NCBI RefSeq assembly: GCF_000247815.1 | Contig: NC_021677.1 | Coordinates: forward strand, 8,202,382 to 8,266,381 | Reading direction: 5' to 3' | Source of the DNA: Ficedula albicollis | Taxonomy: Eukaryota; Chordata; Aves; Passeriformes; Muscicapidae | DNA length: 64,000 nucleotides | Shown: one piece after another, positions 50,556 to 63,641 of the stretch | Layout: every line of letters starts with the position of its first letter | How positions within the stretch are numbered: position 1 is the first letter of the stretch | The notes under the pieces: model-generated | What the model was told of the DNA's origin: nothing | What the model saw: the letters and a program-made list of their open reading frames with translations, nothing else | The model's database searches: none | Made by a program: the position numbers and the translations under genes

Positions 50556-52684
50556 TCATGAATCTTTCTGGGGAGGTGTGAGTGACCGGGAGGGATGGGG
50601 GGGCGTGGGGGGGGATCACACTTGTGTGTTTTACTCTCAGATCTGTCTAAATCCATGGTTGTAGGGGAGTTACCTGTCTTGTCAGCTGCTTCTGGTGCAG
50701 GCCCAGGCAACCTGTTTAATCCAGGCAGATTTAAAATGTGCTCCAGAGGGTAGAAAGCGAGGCCAGCAGTGCAAGTAACTGAAGGTTGGGAGAGGATGAT
50801 GAGGAATGTTTAAAAAAGGGCCATTAATATCTGACCTTGACCTTCTTTTCACAAGATTCGTTCTCATTCTGCCTAAACCACACAAACCCTGATTCACACT
50901 GAAAGGTTTTTAGATCTTAATGAGTGTTTGCAATCCAAGGACACCCCAGTCAGCTCATGCCTCTTTCCCATGTTTGTGTAGAAGAGGAATGACATCCCAG
51001 GGGATCGGCAGCTGCTGGACTGTGCTCCCAGCCCTGTCCAGCTCCCAGCTCCCTCCTTCCTTCTCTAATCACAGCATCCCTTCAGTGCCAGCTGTGACCC
51101 TGGCCCTGCACAGCTATCCCCTAACCACAGCAGGGTTAACATAGCCGAGTTTTAGGATCAGCCCTTCTTCCCAGGGGGCTGTAGGAGATTTCTGGGTTTA
51201 AACAGCAAAATGTCTCCTTTAGGAGAGGGTTTGTTTTCTCTTTAATGAGCAGCAGGTCTGGCACAGCGAATTGCCAGCAAATCACACAAAAGACCAAAAC
51301 AATCACACAAGCAAAACGTGCTAATTGCTCCTCAGTGCTGCAGGGGAACCACAAATGGCCTTTTCACCATCCTGCCCTGCAGAAACCCAGAGTTCTGCCT
51401 GCCTGCACATGCCTGGCAGGCTCTGAGCCTCCGCCTGCCTGCCCCAGGCCAGGAGCCATGGCACTGCTCACCCTTCCCTTGGGAACAATCACAGGAGAAA
51501 AGGAGTTCTCCCTGCACGAGGAGCTGCTCAGACAGTCGATCTCAGCTGGAATCAGCTCTGCCCAGAGCTGTGCTGCTGATGTGAGACCTTTGGAGAACCC
51601 TCTTACAAGTTGTCTAAAACTCAATTTTCTGCCCAGCACCTAATTACCAAAATTCACTAATGGCTTATCGGGAGATATGGTTGAACAGCTTCCAGGTGCT
51701 TCTGGAACAGGTAACCTGACCCCAAATAAATCCAGGGGTTCAGGTTCAGCTGCAACACAACAGAAGGGATATTTGGTTTAGGACAAAGGGCCATGGTTCC
51801 AAAAGCAACCTCCAGCTCCAGCAACTGCCTCTGTGCTCCCTGGAAACACCAGGAGGGAGACTCTGGTTACTTTGCACGCCTCATTACTTCCCTCAGCTCT
51901 GAAACTGGACCTTCTCTATCACATCCCTGAATCCTAGCAGCATCCCACAGAATCAGCAAAGGTGCTTCATCATGAACAGAAACTACTCTGGGACTGTGGC
52001 CAGCATTCCAAAGAAAAAAAAAAATGTATTCCCTCCCCACCTTCTTCGGAGAATAAAATGAGATTTTATCTTTGCTTACAGATGGGGAATTCAGCATCTT
52101 GCAAATTCAGCAAGCAGTACTTATGGTTTGTAAAGGGCATATTCTGGAGGTCTTGCTCACCCAAGTACTACCAGGAATGTTTAGGGTGAAAAGCTACATA
52201 AATAAATCCTTCTGGATGCTGTGATTTCCCAGGCAGGTAGTAAGGAGCTGGCCTGGAATTTGGCTAATCTCATCAGGACTGCCTTAATTTCTGCATCCCT
52301 TCCTTGAATGGACCTCACTGTGCTGCAGCAAGGATGACCATGAGCACAGTGGCATCAGCAGTGCAAGCTTTTAAATATCCAGCTTATTCTTCTGACAGCC
52401 CTTGGGTTTTTTGGTCTTATTTCCAGAGCAAATGTTTTCCTTCTTTGCCCTGTCCCCTTCTTCTCTTCTCACCTTTCTTCTTGGGAAACTGCTTTGGTTG
52501 ATCTTGGGGAAAGATCAGCTCTTAGGCAAATGGGCATTTTTTTCCCAAAAAAAAAACTTATTATTTTTTCAGGCAAAGCCTCTCCAGTCCATATAGCTTT
52601 TTCCTCTGTTTCAAAAAAAAAAAAAAAAAAATCCCAGCTTTCTATATTGGAATTTGAGCTGTTTTCTATGTGCCATGATTCCTT

Positions 52685-52840
52685 GTTGATACCTCATCCC
52701 TGCAAGTGTTCCAGGCCAGGCTGGATGAGATTTGGAGCAACCTGGTCTAGGAAAGGTGTCCCTGTCCCTGGCAGGAGGGTGGAACTGGATGATCTTTATT
52801 GTTCCTTCCAACCCAGACCATTCCAGGATTCTACAAACTC
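52685..52840 (+). mobile_element. CR1 LINE 3' fragment, plus orientation
   Basis: Reads CATCCCTGCAAGTGTTCCAG, TTGGAGCAACCTGGTCTAGG, CCTTCCAACCCAGACCATTC and ends GGATTCTAC. Confidence 0.9.
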
Positions 52841-54176
52841 TCCACTTTTTAACTGGAGTAGGTCAAAAAAGGAGATCCCTGACTAAAAGCCCTGGAAGTC
52901 TGGATCAATCTGCTTTGTTATCATTGTTCTCCAAATAAAATCAGGTTTATCTGGAGATATTCCAGAAGTTTCAGTAAGACTGGAAATATAGATGGATATA
53001 AAATTCTCATGAGCTTTGTCTTCAACAAGGCAGCAATGAGTGAGACACGAGCAGGTTAAAATCTGTCGTCAAAATGACCAAAACACAGAATTTTCAAAAC
53101 GGCTTTGCCCAGCTTTCTGAGGACTCTTAACTAACCAGTTTCTCTGCAAATAATGAGGTGAAACTTTGCCCACTTTCTGTCTTGATAAAGGTCACTCATT
53201 TGCACTGTAATGAGACACAAACATGAAAAAAACCCTAAGCTAGTAAGAGGTGCTGGGAGCCTGCCAGGGTTTACTGAGCCCAGCTACACCTCATGGCAAT
53301 GTAGACCTGGAAACACAGAGCTGGTTTCAGGGCAGAGAATCAAACAGCCAGGGAAGGACGGGATTTGTTCTCCCCACTCACTGTGGGGGACCGGAGTAGG
53401 AGCTGGAGGACCAGGATGATGGAGGATGCCAGAGAAAAGCACAAACTGCAGCAAAGAGAAGCCTCTGGGTGTGTTTTGGGAGGAGAATGAGAGATGGGAG
53501 AAGCTTGGGAAGGTCAGGGGTTGGGGAGGGATGCATCTGAGTGGGAGAAAAAATACTGAGGGGTGAAAGAGGAGAAATTTGGAATCAGGTGTCCCATAAT
53601 CTCCCAGGATGGCTGGAATTGCCTGGAAGGCTGTGCTGGAGACAAGGGGCAGGACAGGGCAGAACTGGGCCTCAGAGGGGGTGGCAAGGACTGGTGACAT
53701 CCACAGGAACCTTGGAGTGAGCTGGATCTCACACTGAGCACCCCCCCCCAGCTCTGGGAGCAGGGACTCACTGCCCCGTTCCCAGGGACAGGCACAGTGG
53801 GAATTAGGGGACTTCCCTTGGAGTTTTCCCTCCAAGCATGGATTTGAGGAGTCCAGATCCCAATTGCTCATTGAAATAGGGCTTGGGAAGCTCGTCAGGA
53901 CCCATGTCCAGGCACCATCATTCCCTACTGCAGGGGCTGAGCTCTCTGGCTGGATTTGAGGTCTTCATTAGGGCAAAGACATCCTTTTCCTTAGTAGATG
54001 CTTTCCCAAGAAAGCCTTCCTAACAAAGCCCTAACATTTCCAATGTTAAAACAGCAAACCCTCATTCCTTATAGGACAGCTCCTGGCTTTTTTTAATTCT
54101 TAAAAAAAAAAAAAAAAATTAAAAATCCAGTAACTCAAAAAGAACATTTTTTTTTCCTTGTGTATTCTACCACTCA

Positions 54177-54182
54177 ATAAAA
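54177..54182 (+). terminator. Candidate polyadenylation signal downstream of FADS2
   Basis: AATAAA followed within about 30 bases by a T/GT-rich stretch (GCTTTATGTGTTTATTTTCC), a typical cleavage-site context. It lies 3.6 kb after the FADS2 stop with a CR1 fragment in between, so the link to FADS2 is only a guess. Other AATAAA or near matches occur at about 51725, 52046 and 52935. Confidence 0.3.
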
Positions 54183-55539
54183 TCATAACTATTTGTTGAC
54201 CATACAATGCTTTATGTGTTTATTTTCCAGAGTCACTGGTGCTCAGGAATTTGTTCCTCTCAGAGTGCCTTCTGCCATACAAACCCACAAGCAGGTAGCA
54301 TGGAGATGCCAACTAAGCAAGTCAGGACATTTCTAGGGTGGGAATGTTGCCAACCAGGTTTTGCTCTGAGATCAAAAACATGTTCAGATTCAGAATTGTA
54401 AAGAGTCAGGGTAGGATTTGACATAAAAGGGTGATTTGAGCTCCAATTTCTGATTTCGCCTTGTAGCTGTTTTTTTTTCTAGCAGTTCAGAGTCAGATCC
54501 CAAGCCAAGAACACTGTGGAAGCAAACTAAAAAAGGACCTGGGATCAGAGTTGCTTATTATGGCTTCCCTTGGTGTTCCTGGGCTTTTTATGGAGGAGCT
54601 GTTAGCCAGTGAGTATGGAAAATCCTTTTTCCACTTCACATGGTGAAATGAGTGGAATTACTTTGATACCATTGACTTTAGTAGTACAGATGGATGTCTT
54701 TATTAGCCTTCACAATCGCAAGATCAATGCTGCTGCTTCCCCTCATCCTGGGAGCAAACACCAAAGGAAGAGAGATATACTGTCAAAGATTTGCCTGGGC
54801 ACTCAAACTTTGCATCCAGACTGTCTGAGGAGGCAACTGAGAACAAAATTGTTGTGAAAACTTCATAGAAGCCTTTTACAGTTTTTCAAAGTCCACTTTG
54901 TGCCCATTCATGGCTGTTCCTGGGGTGTGGTGGGCATCCTGCAGCAGCTTTTCCAACCACAGCTCCACCTGATGTTTTTGTGGGTTTTGGGTCAACACCA
55001 GCAGTGGATTTTAGGTAAAACTGTCTTGAGGTCAGCCCAGAGGCTTTAATAGAGCTGATTCTGCCAAATGAACCCACTGAAACTGGTCCCATCAGGTGGC
55101 AGACAAAGGACTCACAGGCAGGGTCAGGAGACAAAGTGATGGCTGGATTATCCTTATCTGTCCCCTAAAACCAACACTGGAGCTTGCCAAAGTCCACAGG
55201 AATTGCTCCATAGGCAAACTCATCCTGCCCAAAAGCAGGAGCCACGAGGTGTAACAGAACTCAAAGCAGAAAATGACCCCATTTTTAGGACTTTCATTTA
55301 ATTCCAGAATAAACAGGTTCCCCTAATGCAAACACAGGGAGCTCTTACACAAAAATTAACTGCTACAAATCAATAGCTTCATCCATGAACAATACTGCTT
55401 TAAAAAAAAAAAATCATGTTTTACTTACTCTGCAAGGGCCCAGTTCTAGAGGTTTCAGAAAACTTCTTCACAACATAATTTCTGTGTGGCATCAGCATGA
55501 GGAGAAATGGCTTCATGGTGTTCAGATGTTCAGTTTTAT

Positions 55540-55605
55540 CCCCTCCAAGCTGGCCTTGAACACTTCCAGGGATGGGGCAGACACATTTGTGAGCTTCCTT
55601 CTTGC
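55540..55605 (-). mobile_element. Short CR1 remnant, minus orientation
   Basis: About 65 bp including CCAAGCTGGCCTTGAACACT and TCCAGGGATGGGGCAGACAC. Confidence 0.65.
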
Positions 55606-57009
55606 AACTTTTAAAACTCTGCTAAAAAATAACTAAACCAAACAAACCAACAGCAAGGTCAGCCTCTGAAAAACTCTCAATTTTTTTCCAGTGTTCGTGC
55701 TGGGTTATATCATGTTATCATATATATTCTATTGAAAAATTAGCCTAAATTCCTCAAATATCACATAGAAACACTTCCATACTGAGTACTCCCTACCCCA
55801 TCCCTCTGTCCTGGGGATTCTACAGAACAGGGCATTGTTTGAGCTGCTGTAAGGTGAATTTTCCATTCACATTTCCAGCCACACACTTATCCATTTGGAA
55901 ACCATGTTGTAAAGAGTACGAAGGGCAAAAATCCAGAATTCCAGGAATCGTTTCCCATAGCAGAAAATAAAAAATAATAAGTATAAATTATATAAATAAA
56001 TCATAATATAAAATAAAAATAAAGAAAATAATGTCCACAGAGGTTGGAGGGTACAAAAGTTTCACTGGTGTGAGTGATGATGTGTTCCAAAATATCCTGT
56101 GTTAGAGCTTTTGTACCTTCTGCCAACCACTGAGGTTTGAAGGTCAAGCCCAGGCTGCTCAGGTCAAGGGAGGCTCAGCAGAAACTCGAGAAAGGAGTGG
56201 GAAAAGGCCAACAAGAAGGATCCTCACCTGGAAGCACCACCTTTGCCTGCAGCATCCTCCTGAGCACAGTTAGGTAACTCCCCAATTTCTTGGCCAGGTG
56301 CTGGCTGGGATGACAATGAGAGGATTAATCACAGTAATTGCCTGTGTGATTGCACCCATCCTCCTTGGAATGGGTGTGGCTGGTTCACTTTGCCTGATTA
56401 ATTTAATTGGCCTCAATTAGCCTGGCCTTCATTAAGCAGCACTTGTTTTTTTTTATAAAATGTAGGAGCTATATTGCACTTTCTTTGTGTGTTTTGCTCC
56501 CTTATTGCTTACAGATGCCTGATAAAACCTGCAAGTTTGGGTTCTGAGCTGAAGATTCTGTTGGTTTCTCAGTTGGAGTCAGTTCCTGGTCCAGCATTTC
56601 CAGGTACATAATTCAGAGTTGAAATTATCACCCTTTGCAAGTCTACAAACCTTTAGGCTACGCTTACAACCCCAAATGGAGCAAAGCAGCACAGCCTGTG
56701 CTTCACCATCACCACCCTGGGGAGGGGAAATAAAGTGTGAACAGAAATCAAAGTGCTGCTGCCAATGCCAATTCCATGCCTTGCTCATTCTTGTCTCCCC
56801 ATCACGCTGGAGCTCACAGTGCTAAAACTGAACACCTGATCTGGTATGCAAGTGAAATGGAATCCAACAGCACTAGAGGGCAAGGAATGGTGAAGCCACA
56901 GTGTTCCAGCAACATTCCAGCACCATGACTCCTTCCACATCCCTGCAGAAAATCAACAGCTCCACAGTAACAGAAGGTCTGGGCTTGAATGGTGCAGCAG
57001 GAGCTTCTA

Positions 57010-57070
57010 GGCAAGTCAGGAGCTGGATGATCTTTAGAGATCCCTTCCAGCCCAAACCATTTCCTGAGAA
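57010..57070 (+). mobile_element. Short CR1 3'-end remnant, plus orientation
   Basis: Reads GAGCTGGATGATCTTTAGAG then CCCTTCCAGCCCAAACCATT, the last about 60 bp of CR1. Confidence 0.75.
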
Positions 57071-58423
57071 CTTTTCTGTGGGCATAAAAATAAAATAAAG
57101 AATTAAAAGCAAAGAGATGTTGAGCCGGCTCCGCCCTGAGATGCACAAATGAATCAAACTCAAAACAAGACAGAGACCAAGAAGCAATTTCCTTTCTGCA
57201 ATGTCTCTAAATGGAGAGGAACAGTTTTTAAGGTCTCTGTTGAAATATTTATTAAAGGGTTTCAGAGAAGCTCTCCTGGACGTGATGGTGTTGGGACAGG
57301 GATGAGTCCCACGTGCTGCAGTAAGAGAGAAGGTTTAAGTTATTTGTGTATTTTGAATGTGTAAAGCCAGGCTTTTCAAACTTGCCTGGTGAGGAGAAAG
57401 TAGCCATGCCCAACTGCTGACAACAGAAAAATAGAAAATGTTTTTTTGGGTTTTCCCAGCTCAGTCGGTTCAGGCACTACTCAAACACAGTCCACGAGGT
57501 CTTTTCCACATACACATCATTCCATTGTGAAATGAATCAGATTTGGAACCCAGTTTCCCTCTCCTGTTAAGGACTAGTGTCTGACAGAGCTGCCAAGATT
57601 TTGGGGTGGTTGCAACACTTCCCTTGAACAAAAGCACTGTGGGACCATCAGACGCTGCTCCAGCTATCTTGAGACACGATTTATCACTGCCCTCAGTTTG
57701 ATGGGAAGTTGGATTGGTGCTTCCCTCCTTCCTCCTGGCTTTGCCAGATGGCACTGGTGACCTGACAAGGGACAAGTCACCTCAGTTCAGGTGCTGATGC
57801 AGAAAGAGCAAAGGTGTCACTGAGCTGTGACCCACATAAGTGTCCATTGGCATGAAGCACCTTAAATTGACTCTAAGGTGATTAACAGAGCAGAATTAGC
57901 ACAGTGAGCCAGGGGAATTAAGGGCAGGGAGCTGCTCTTGAGCCAATCCCATGGCCACATCTGCCAGAGGGAAGCCTGCAGCCCCAGACCCAGAGAGGGA
58001 GCAGAAACTGGAAGCATTAGCAGAGTTAAGAGGTCAGGATGTTCTGTGTGCCCGCACGGATATCCCTGGAATCTCTGTGAGCAGCACAGGACTGAGTGCT
58101 GTGGTTTGCACTGCCAAGCTTCCTGGGGGAACACCTTCAGCTTCCCTCTCTGGCACAGTCCCATGGGGAGCTGTTTTGGGACTTCTACTCCTGCACAAAT
58201 GGCTTTTCCATCACTGGAGTCATTTGTAAGTAACCAGATTTGTACTAGTGGTTCAGCTTTTCCAGTGCAGCTGATGTTTTCTCCTACAAGGGGAATAATT
58301 TCAAGATTAAGCCAAAGAAAAGCTAAGGACTGCCTTTTCCTGCCTAAACCTTCCCTGTTCCATCATTGCAGCCGGCACTACTTCATCACCTGAGCCAGGA
58401 CACCACAGGCAGCTCAGATTTAT

Positions 58424-58780
58424 CACAGAATTCCAGAATGGTTTGGGTTGGAAGGGATCTCAAAGCTCACCTCATTCCGAACCCACAGAATTCCAGAATG
58501 GTTTGGGTTGGAAGGGATCTCAAAGCTCACCTCATTCCGAACCAGGACACCTTCCACTATTCCAGGCTGCTCCAAGCCCCATCCAACCTGGCCTTGGACA
58601 CTTCTAGGGATACAGGGGCAGCCACAGCTTTTCTGGGAAACCTCTCCCAGGGCCTCCCCACCCTTGCAGGGAACGATTTCTTCTCAATATCTCATCCAAA
58701 TCTACACTCCTTCATCTTAAGGCCATTCCAAAGCCATTTTTCCCTTCTTCCCCTCACATCCAGCCTCACAATTAGGCTGA
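58424..58780 (-). mobile_element. CR1 LINE 3' fragment with a 60-bp internal tandem duplication
   Basis: Minus-oriented CR1. Its first 60 bp (58424-58483, CACAGAATTCCAGAATGGTT and onward) are repeated without visible change at 58484-58543, then the element continues normally (CCACTATTCCAGGCTGCTCC, CTTGGACACTTCTAGGGATA). Confidence 0.93.
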
Positions 58781-59250
58781 ATCTCATTTTCTCTACATTC
58801 CCTTTCCTTCCTAATTCACTCCCAAAGGAGATGAAACATTCTCTGGAAGTTATATAAACCAGCACAAAGTCCAGCTGCCTTCTCAGCCTGGCTAAAGCCA
58901 ACCTTCCAGCTCATCCCAGTGAGCCTTGCACAAACAAGGGAATATTGACATGATAAACAGCAAATCTGACCTCTTGGCTCCCAGCACAGGTGGCACCACA
59001 GGGATTTGCTCCTATTAGGAACGGCTTGCCTTGGCAGAGCTGGCCAGCCCCAGCCCTGGGTGCCACGTGCACACTGACAGTTGTGCCAGGACATCTGACT
59101 TTTTCCTGGCAGGCCACGCTCCCTGAATGTCCAGAACAGGAATTTCCCCGCGGCTGGCCCAGTTCTGCAGGGATCCTCACTGCTTTGATGGATTCATCCT
59201 AGAGGAAGGCTGGGAAAGCTTGGGAAGTCCTGACTTTTCTGAGGCCAGCT

Positions 59251-59321
59251 GTTTATCTTCTCTCTTTTCCTTGATTGAATTTGGAGAAAATAATAATAGT
59301 TTATCTTCTCTCTTTTCCTTG
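59251..59321. repeat. 23-bp direct repeat, period 48
   Basis: GTTTATCTTCTCTCTTTTCC plus TTG occurs at 59251-59273 and 59299-59321 with unrelated A/T-rich sequence between. No function suggested. Confidence 0.8.
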
Positions 59322-62300
59322 CAACAACAAAGAAATCTTTCATTTGTTGGCTCCTAGGAACAGGAACCGTTCATCTCTGTGGGTGTGTGGGGACAGCCTG
59401 ACCGGCTGTGCAAAGACAGCCTGATTTACAGCCCTGAGCAAACCTGGAGTAATTCCACAGGCAGGGAAAGGACACAGCCAGCAGACACAGGGAACTGCCA
59501 GGAGCAACCAAATCTCTCTGGTCTAAATCCCGGTTTCTCAAATAGTAATATCCAAATGCTTAAAAGCAGCTAATTGTATGCAACACTAACCTCCACCACC
59601 ATCCAAATATCCCTTTTCTCTCCCAAACTCGAGGGAAACAGGGATGAAAACAAAATCAAGCAAGTCAAACACATCTATAAAAGCAGATTTTTGGACTCCC
59701 ATCCCTTTGAAGCTCTTTATTTTGGTCCAGGACAGGCTGGCAGACCCTTTGTGGGGGCAAATAGATGCAAGGAAGATTGCAGGAGGTACCAGAGGACCCA
59801 GAGACTCTTCTCAAACTCTGGTTTATTTATGCGGGGAAAAACAGCAGGAAAGTTCTGGTGGAAAAGGTTGGGAATAGGGGACATGATGTCTTCTCACACC
59901 TTAGAAATTTAGGAGCCAATGTGACAGGGAAGTTTCTGACAGCAATCCCTGCTGACATTACACCGAAAGACCCAGACACAGCAAAACATTCCCACCCTCT
60001 CACCTAACCATCCCTTACAGAAATCCAAATCCTTCCTTTCCTTTCTACTCTCCAGCTGCCCAATTCCCTTCTCAGCAGCGCAGGGAAGCTGCAGGAGTGT
60101 TTCCCTGTCAAGAGGCTGCAGGGAGGGTGATGAGTAGGTGGGACCTGGAGATGCTCCATTCTCCCAGGGAAGACAGGGAGGGAATGAGGGAGGGAGGACA
60201 GTCCCTGCCTGGGCTGCCTGTGCCCTCTCGTGGCTGCCTGACAGTGCTGCACAACCAGATCCTCGCGTGGCTTTTTAAGTGAAAATGAAATTAAATCCTT
60301 TTCTGTACACAGCTCTCCCAGTGTTATCTCCCAGAGGGAATGAGGAGATCTTCCATGTTAATGTGCAGAGTCGAGTAAGTGGTTTTAGCGAAACCAGAGA
60401 CCCAAAACCTCTGCCTGCTGAGAGGAGACTGGGGAGACTGATCAGGAAAGAGGAAGGAAGGAGATCCTCCAATTACCCAGCACTCGTGCAGTGCTTTGAG
60501 CCAGCAAATTAAAGGAGACATAACTGAGCAGGAGGAGCCTCAGATTCCCTCAGGAAGAACAGGTATCTGCTCTGATGAATAAAAGCATCCCAAACCCCTC
60601 CTGTAGGATTTTCTCTTGCACCCCAAGCACCCCGACCCTCCAACTCCAACCAGGCTTGTAGAGGTTAATAGCAAATGTTTATTTTCCTTCATGAAACAGC
60701 AGGGTGAAACCATCCCGCGAATGGAGTGACTTCATTTTCCTTTCCAAATTTCACAAACTGTGCTCTCTGCTTCGTTTGAAATGCAGAACAACCTCAGACA
60801 AGGCTTTGCTCCAGTTCCTTCTGTCTCAAAGTGCTTTTCAATGTGACACCAAGGGGGAAAAAAATACCCCACAAACCAAACCATCTCCTACCCAGAGAGA
60901 TCATCTCATTCCCAGTGCTGCAAGTTTGTGCAGTGGAGCAGCTGACGGCACGGGAAGATAGGGAGAGATCGAAACAACAGGGGGAAGAGATGCAGGGAGG
61001 AGTTCCAGGGGTGGAATTCACCTGAGCTGAAATCCACAGCTGGGGAAACCAAAGCTGTGTTAATGCTCTCTCTCCCTATACAAAATCCAGCAGCTTAATG
61101 GAAGAAAATTGAGTTTCTGCTGTAATATCCTTCAGGAGAGGATGGAATTATGGAGCTGAGGATGGGCAGCAGCTTGCTGAGGGTGGCAAAGGGACAGGGT
61201 GACAAGCCTGTCAGAAGTGAAAACCCCAGAGTGAGTGATGGCTGAGCTGATTCCAGAGTCACTGAAAAAAAGGCTAAAATAACTACAAAATACTGTCATG
61301 GCTTTAATAAACCTGGGTCTGAGCTCAGGATGTGTCAGGCCTGTGCATTCCTACAGCTCCAGTGACATCCCTCCCTCCCAGCACATTTTGGGGCAGGCAG
61401 GAACCTGAGCCACATCCCCTATGTGCACACAAAGGTCTCATTCCCTCACCAGGGAATGGCAGCCCAGGAGAAGTTGTAATTCCCAGTGGACAGGCACCTC
61501 CAGGTCTGACATCACACCGAGAAGGAACCTCTGGGCTTTGGGACAGCCCAGCTTGGGCACACTCCTCCTGGAGACACAAAGAACCCAGCCTGGGAACATG
61601 GGTTCTGCCTGAAGAGGGGGAACAGGGCTCCCAAAGCTCCCTCAAGAGCTGGAACAGCTCCAAGACTTGTTTGTGGGTGAGGTTTGTGTTTAGGAGCATC
61701 ATGGGGGACTTCACACCAGTGACTGTCACAGGGTCCTGCATATCTGCCTCTGACAACTAGATTCCCTAGTCCAGGGGGAAAAAGCCTGCAGCCAGCTGGG
61801 AGTTAGGGAATTTCCCTGCTCCCTTTCTTCTGCTGGAGGCCCCAGGTGCACAGCTCCAGCCATTCCCCAGCCTGCAGAACCCAGAGCAAAACATCCAGCT
61901 AAAAACAGGAACAAATCCCTCTTTGTGACTCTGCTGGCAACAGGCTTCTCTCGCAGGCTCCTTGAAATGGAACAAGGAAGTACTTGGAAACAAACTGTTC
62001 GAGATTATTGTGCTCTGCTGGCATTTTCAGGGCTGCTGTGGTCAGCAGGACCTTGGGTTCAGCACCCTCCATCCCAAAAAAATGACTGGAACAGACAGCC
62101 AGCATCTGTCCTCACAGACTGCCTCACAGGGAAGGTCCAGAATTCCTACCCTGCACAGACCTCGGGTTATGCCAAAGCAGGCTGCATATATAAAAAAAAA
62201 AAAAATTAAAAAAATGGATATACACTGCATATAGGAGACTCCAGAGTCCATGGATGGCCATCCTGGAGCAGCCAGGGCCAGCCCAGCTCCAGGGGCAGCT

Positions 62301-62457
62301 GCATTCCAGTCACACTTGGACGAGTGGGACAGCTGAAGGTGGAACTTGTGCCTCTTGCTCCTTGCTCCAGGCAGAGGGAAGGTGGGAGGGAGCAGGACAG
62401 GCACTGCACTCCAAGCCCTTCCTCCAGGAGCAGTCTCCTCCAAGCTCAGGACTCTGC

Positions 62458-62540
62458 TCACATCTCGCTGGGATAAAATCCAAGTTTGGCCAGAGACATC
62501 TCCCGCCGGAGCCGCATGACCTCCCAGAACATGAGCTCCA
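62458..62540 (-). CDS. RAB3IL1: RAB3IL1 terminal exon
   Basis: Reads (V)[19 protein letters not shown] then GFYPSEM and TGA. The amphipathic [16 protein letters not shown] helix is the family's C-terminal signature. The 3' UTR continues to lower coordinates. A TTTATT at 60678-60683 (AATAAA on the minus strand) is one possible polyadenylation signal, unproven. Confidence 0.88.
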
Positions 62541-63641
62541 CTGCAAAGCACAATGGGGGCACAGAAGGGGAAAAAACGACCAAAAAATCAGCAAGGAGGG
62601 CACAGCTGGCCACCAGCTCCTGCTCTGCTGTGCTCCCAGCATTCCCAAAGGGGAGGGAAGCGGGACAAGCCCATCAGCTCACCCCTTACCAGCTCCACCC
62701 CAGAGCAAAGCTCCCAGGAAACTGATAAAGAAGGAAGAGATGCTCCACTCCTCCCCTGATGCCTTTCTTTTGTCATTTATCTGCTTGTCAAAGACAGCCC
62801 CAGCTGGCCCCACTCATATCACTCCAAACAGCTCCTCCCAATTTCTCCCAGCTGCCTCCACAGAAAGCATCCCACTGGAGCCATCTCTTACCATCCTGCC
62901 TCACCAGGCCTTGCTGGATGTAGCGGATGTAGGTGAAGAAGTTGCACACTGCTGTGATCTGAGTGAGAGAGGGAAAGAGGAAAAAAAACAGGAACAAAGA
63001 TTAGAGATATTACTTTGGTGCGAGTAACAAAAATGAGTCAAACCCATGCAGAAAAAAACAACTTTTTGTGGGATCAGCTCTTCAAAAATACAGCTGAGGA
63101 AAGAATTAACTTCTAAAATCCTCCATTGAGCAAGAGCCCCAACAGCAACATTAATAAATGATCTACCTTCTCCCTCCCCTCCACGGAAAGGACAGTTTGT
63201 TCCCACAGCCAGGCACAGATCTGGCTGGAACAGCAACAGCCTCTAAAGAGCAGAAAATTGCTGTGTTTTACAAAGGGGAATTAAATAATAACAATAAAGC
63301 CAAACAATCAAAGCTCTGTACTGAATGAAATCATGGCAAGTGAACACACTGAAGGTTATCTGAAAGCAGAAGAGCTGGATCTGCCCCCTAAACATCGGCT
63401 AAGAGCCACCTCAGCCTCAGGAATGACCTCAAATCCCACAGTTTTTCCTCAATTCCAGGGCTGACCCTCAGGAACTCATCCACTGCAGGGCATGGAATAA
63501 TTTTGGAAGGTCAAGGCACCCTGGGGAGGTGAAGGACTCACCCTAGCCCTGCAGGAAGGGGAAATATAGTAGTAATTCCCAGAATCCCCCAGCATGATCC
63601 GGTGCTTGCAGGTCCTGGGGAGCCCGCTCAGAGCACATTTC
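62458..63641 (-). CDS. RAB3IL1: RAB3IL1, Rab guanine-nucleotide exchange factor (last three coding exons; partial)
   Basis: Three minus-strand exons: 63641-63542 (100 nt), 62958-62892 (67 nt) and 62540-62458 (83 nt, TGA). Phases join cleanly: one base plus 33 codons; 22 codons plus G; TG plus 26 codons and stop. The protein reads [50 protein letters not shown], then [20 protein letters not shown] and GFYPSEM. This is the conserved C-terminal region of the Rabin3/Rabin8 family. The catalytic Sec2-type coiled coil would lie in upstream exons beyond the window. RAB3IL1 is preferred over RAB3IP because RAB3IL1 neighbours the FADS cluster in other vertebrates. The family acts as a GEF for Rab3A or Rab8 in vesicle trafficking. 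Confidence 0.88.
62892..62958 (-). CDS. RAB3IL1: RAB3IL1 penultimate exon
   Basis: Reads [18 protein letters not shown] then VRQD and one extra base, flanked by CACTCAG and [22 protein letters not shown] is a strongly conserved Rabin-family stretch. Confidence 0.9.
63542..63641 (-). CDS. RAB3IL1: RAB3IL1 antepenultimate exon
   Basis: Reads [20 protein letters not shown] then [13 protein letters not shown] between acceptor TTCCTGCAG and donor GTGAGT on the minus strand. The Cys- and His-containing CALSG...CKHRI pattern is characteristic of the Rabin C-terminal domain. Confidence 0.85.

Larger units (their letters stand above)
50556..62457. other. FADS2 3' UTR and intergenic DNA up to RAB3IL1; no FADS3
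   Basis: About 11.9 kb with no exon I can support. I looked on both strands for FADS exon signatures (HDFGH, HFQHH, QIEHH, the DAYLHK end) because mammals have FADS3 here, and found none. It contains CR1 fragments, a 23-bp direct repeat at 59251-59273 and 59299-59321, A-runs near 54.1 and 62.2 kb, and probably part of the RAB3IL1 3' UTR at the right. Confidence 0.7.

Noticed and set aside
61325..61756. A 143-codon minus-strand frame near RAB3IL1
   Set aside because: Opposing frames of equal length exist on the other strand, no conserved domain, and the position fits the RAB3IL1 3' UTR or intergenic DNA.
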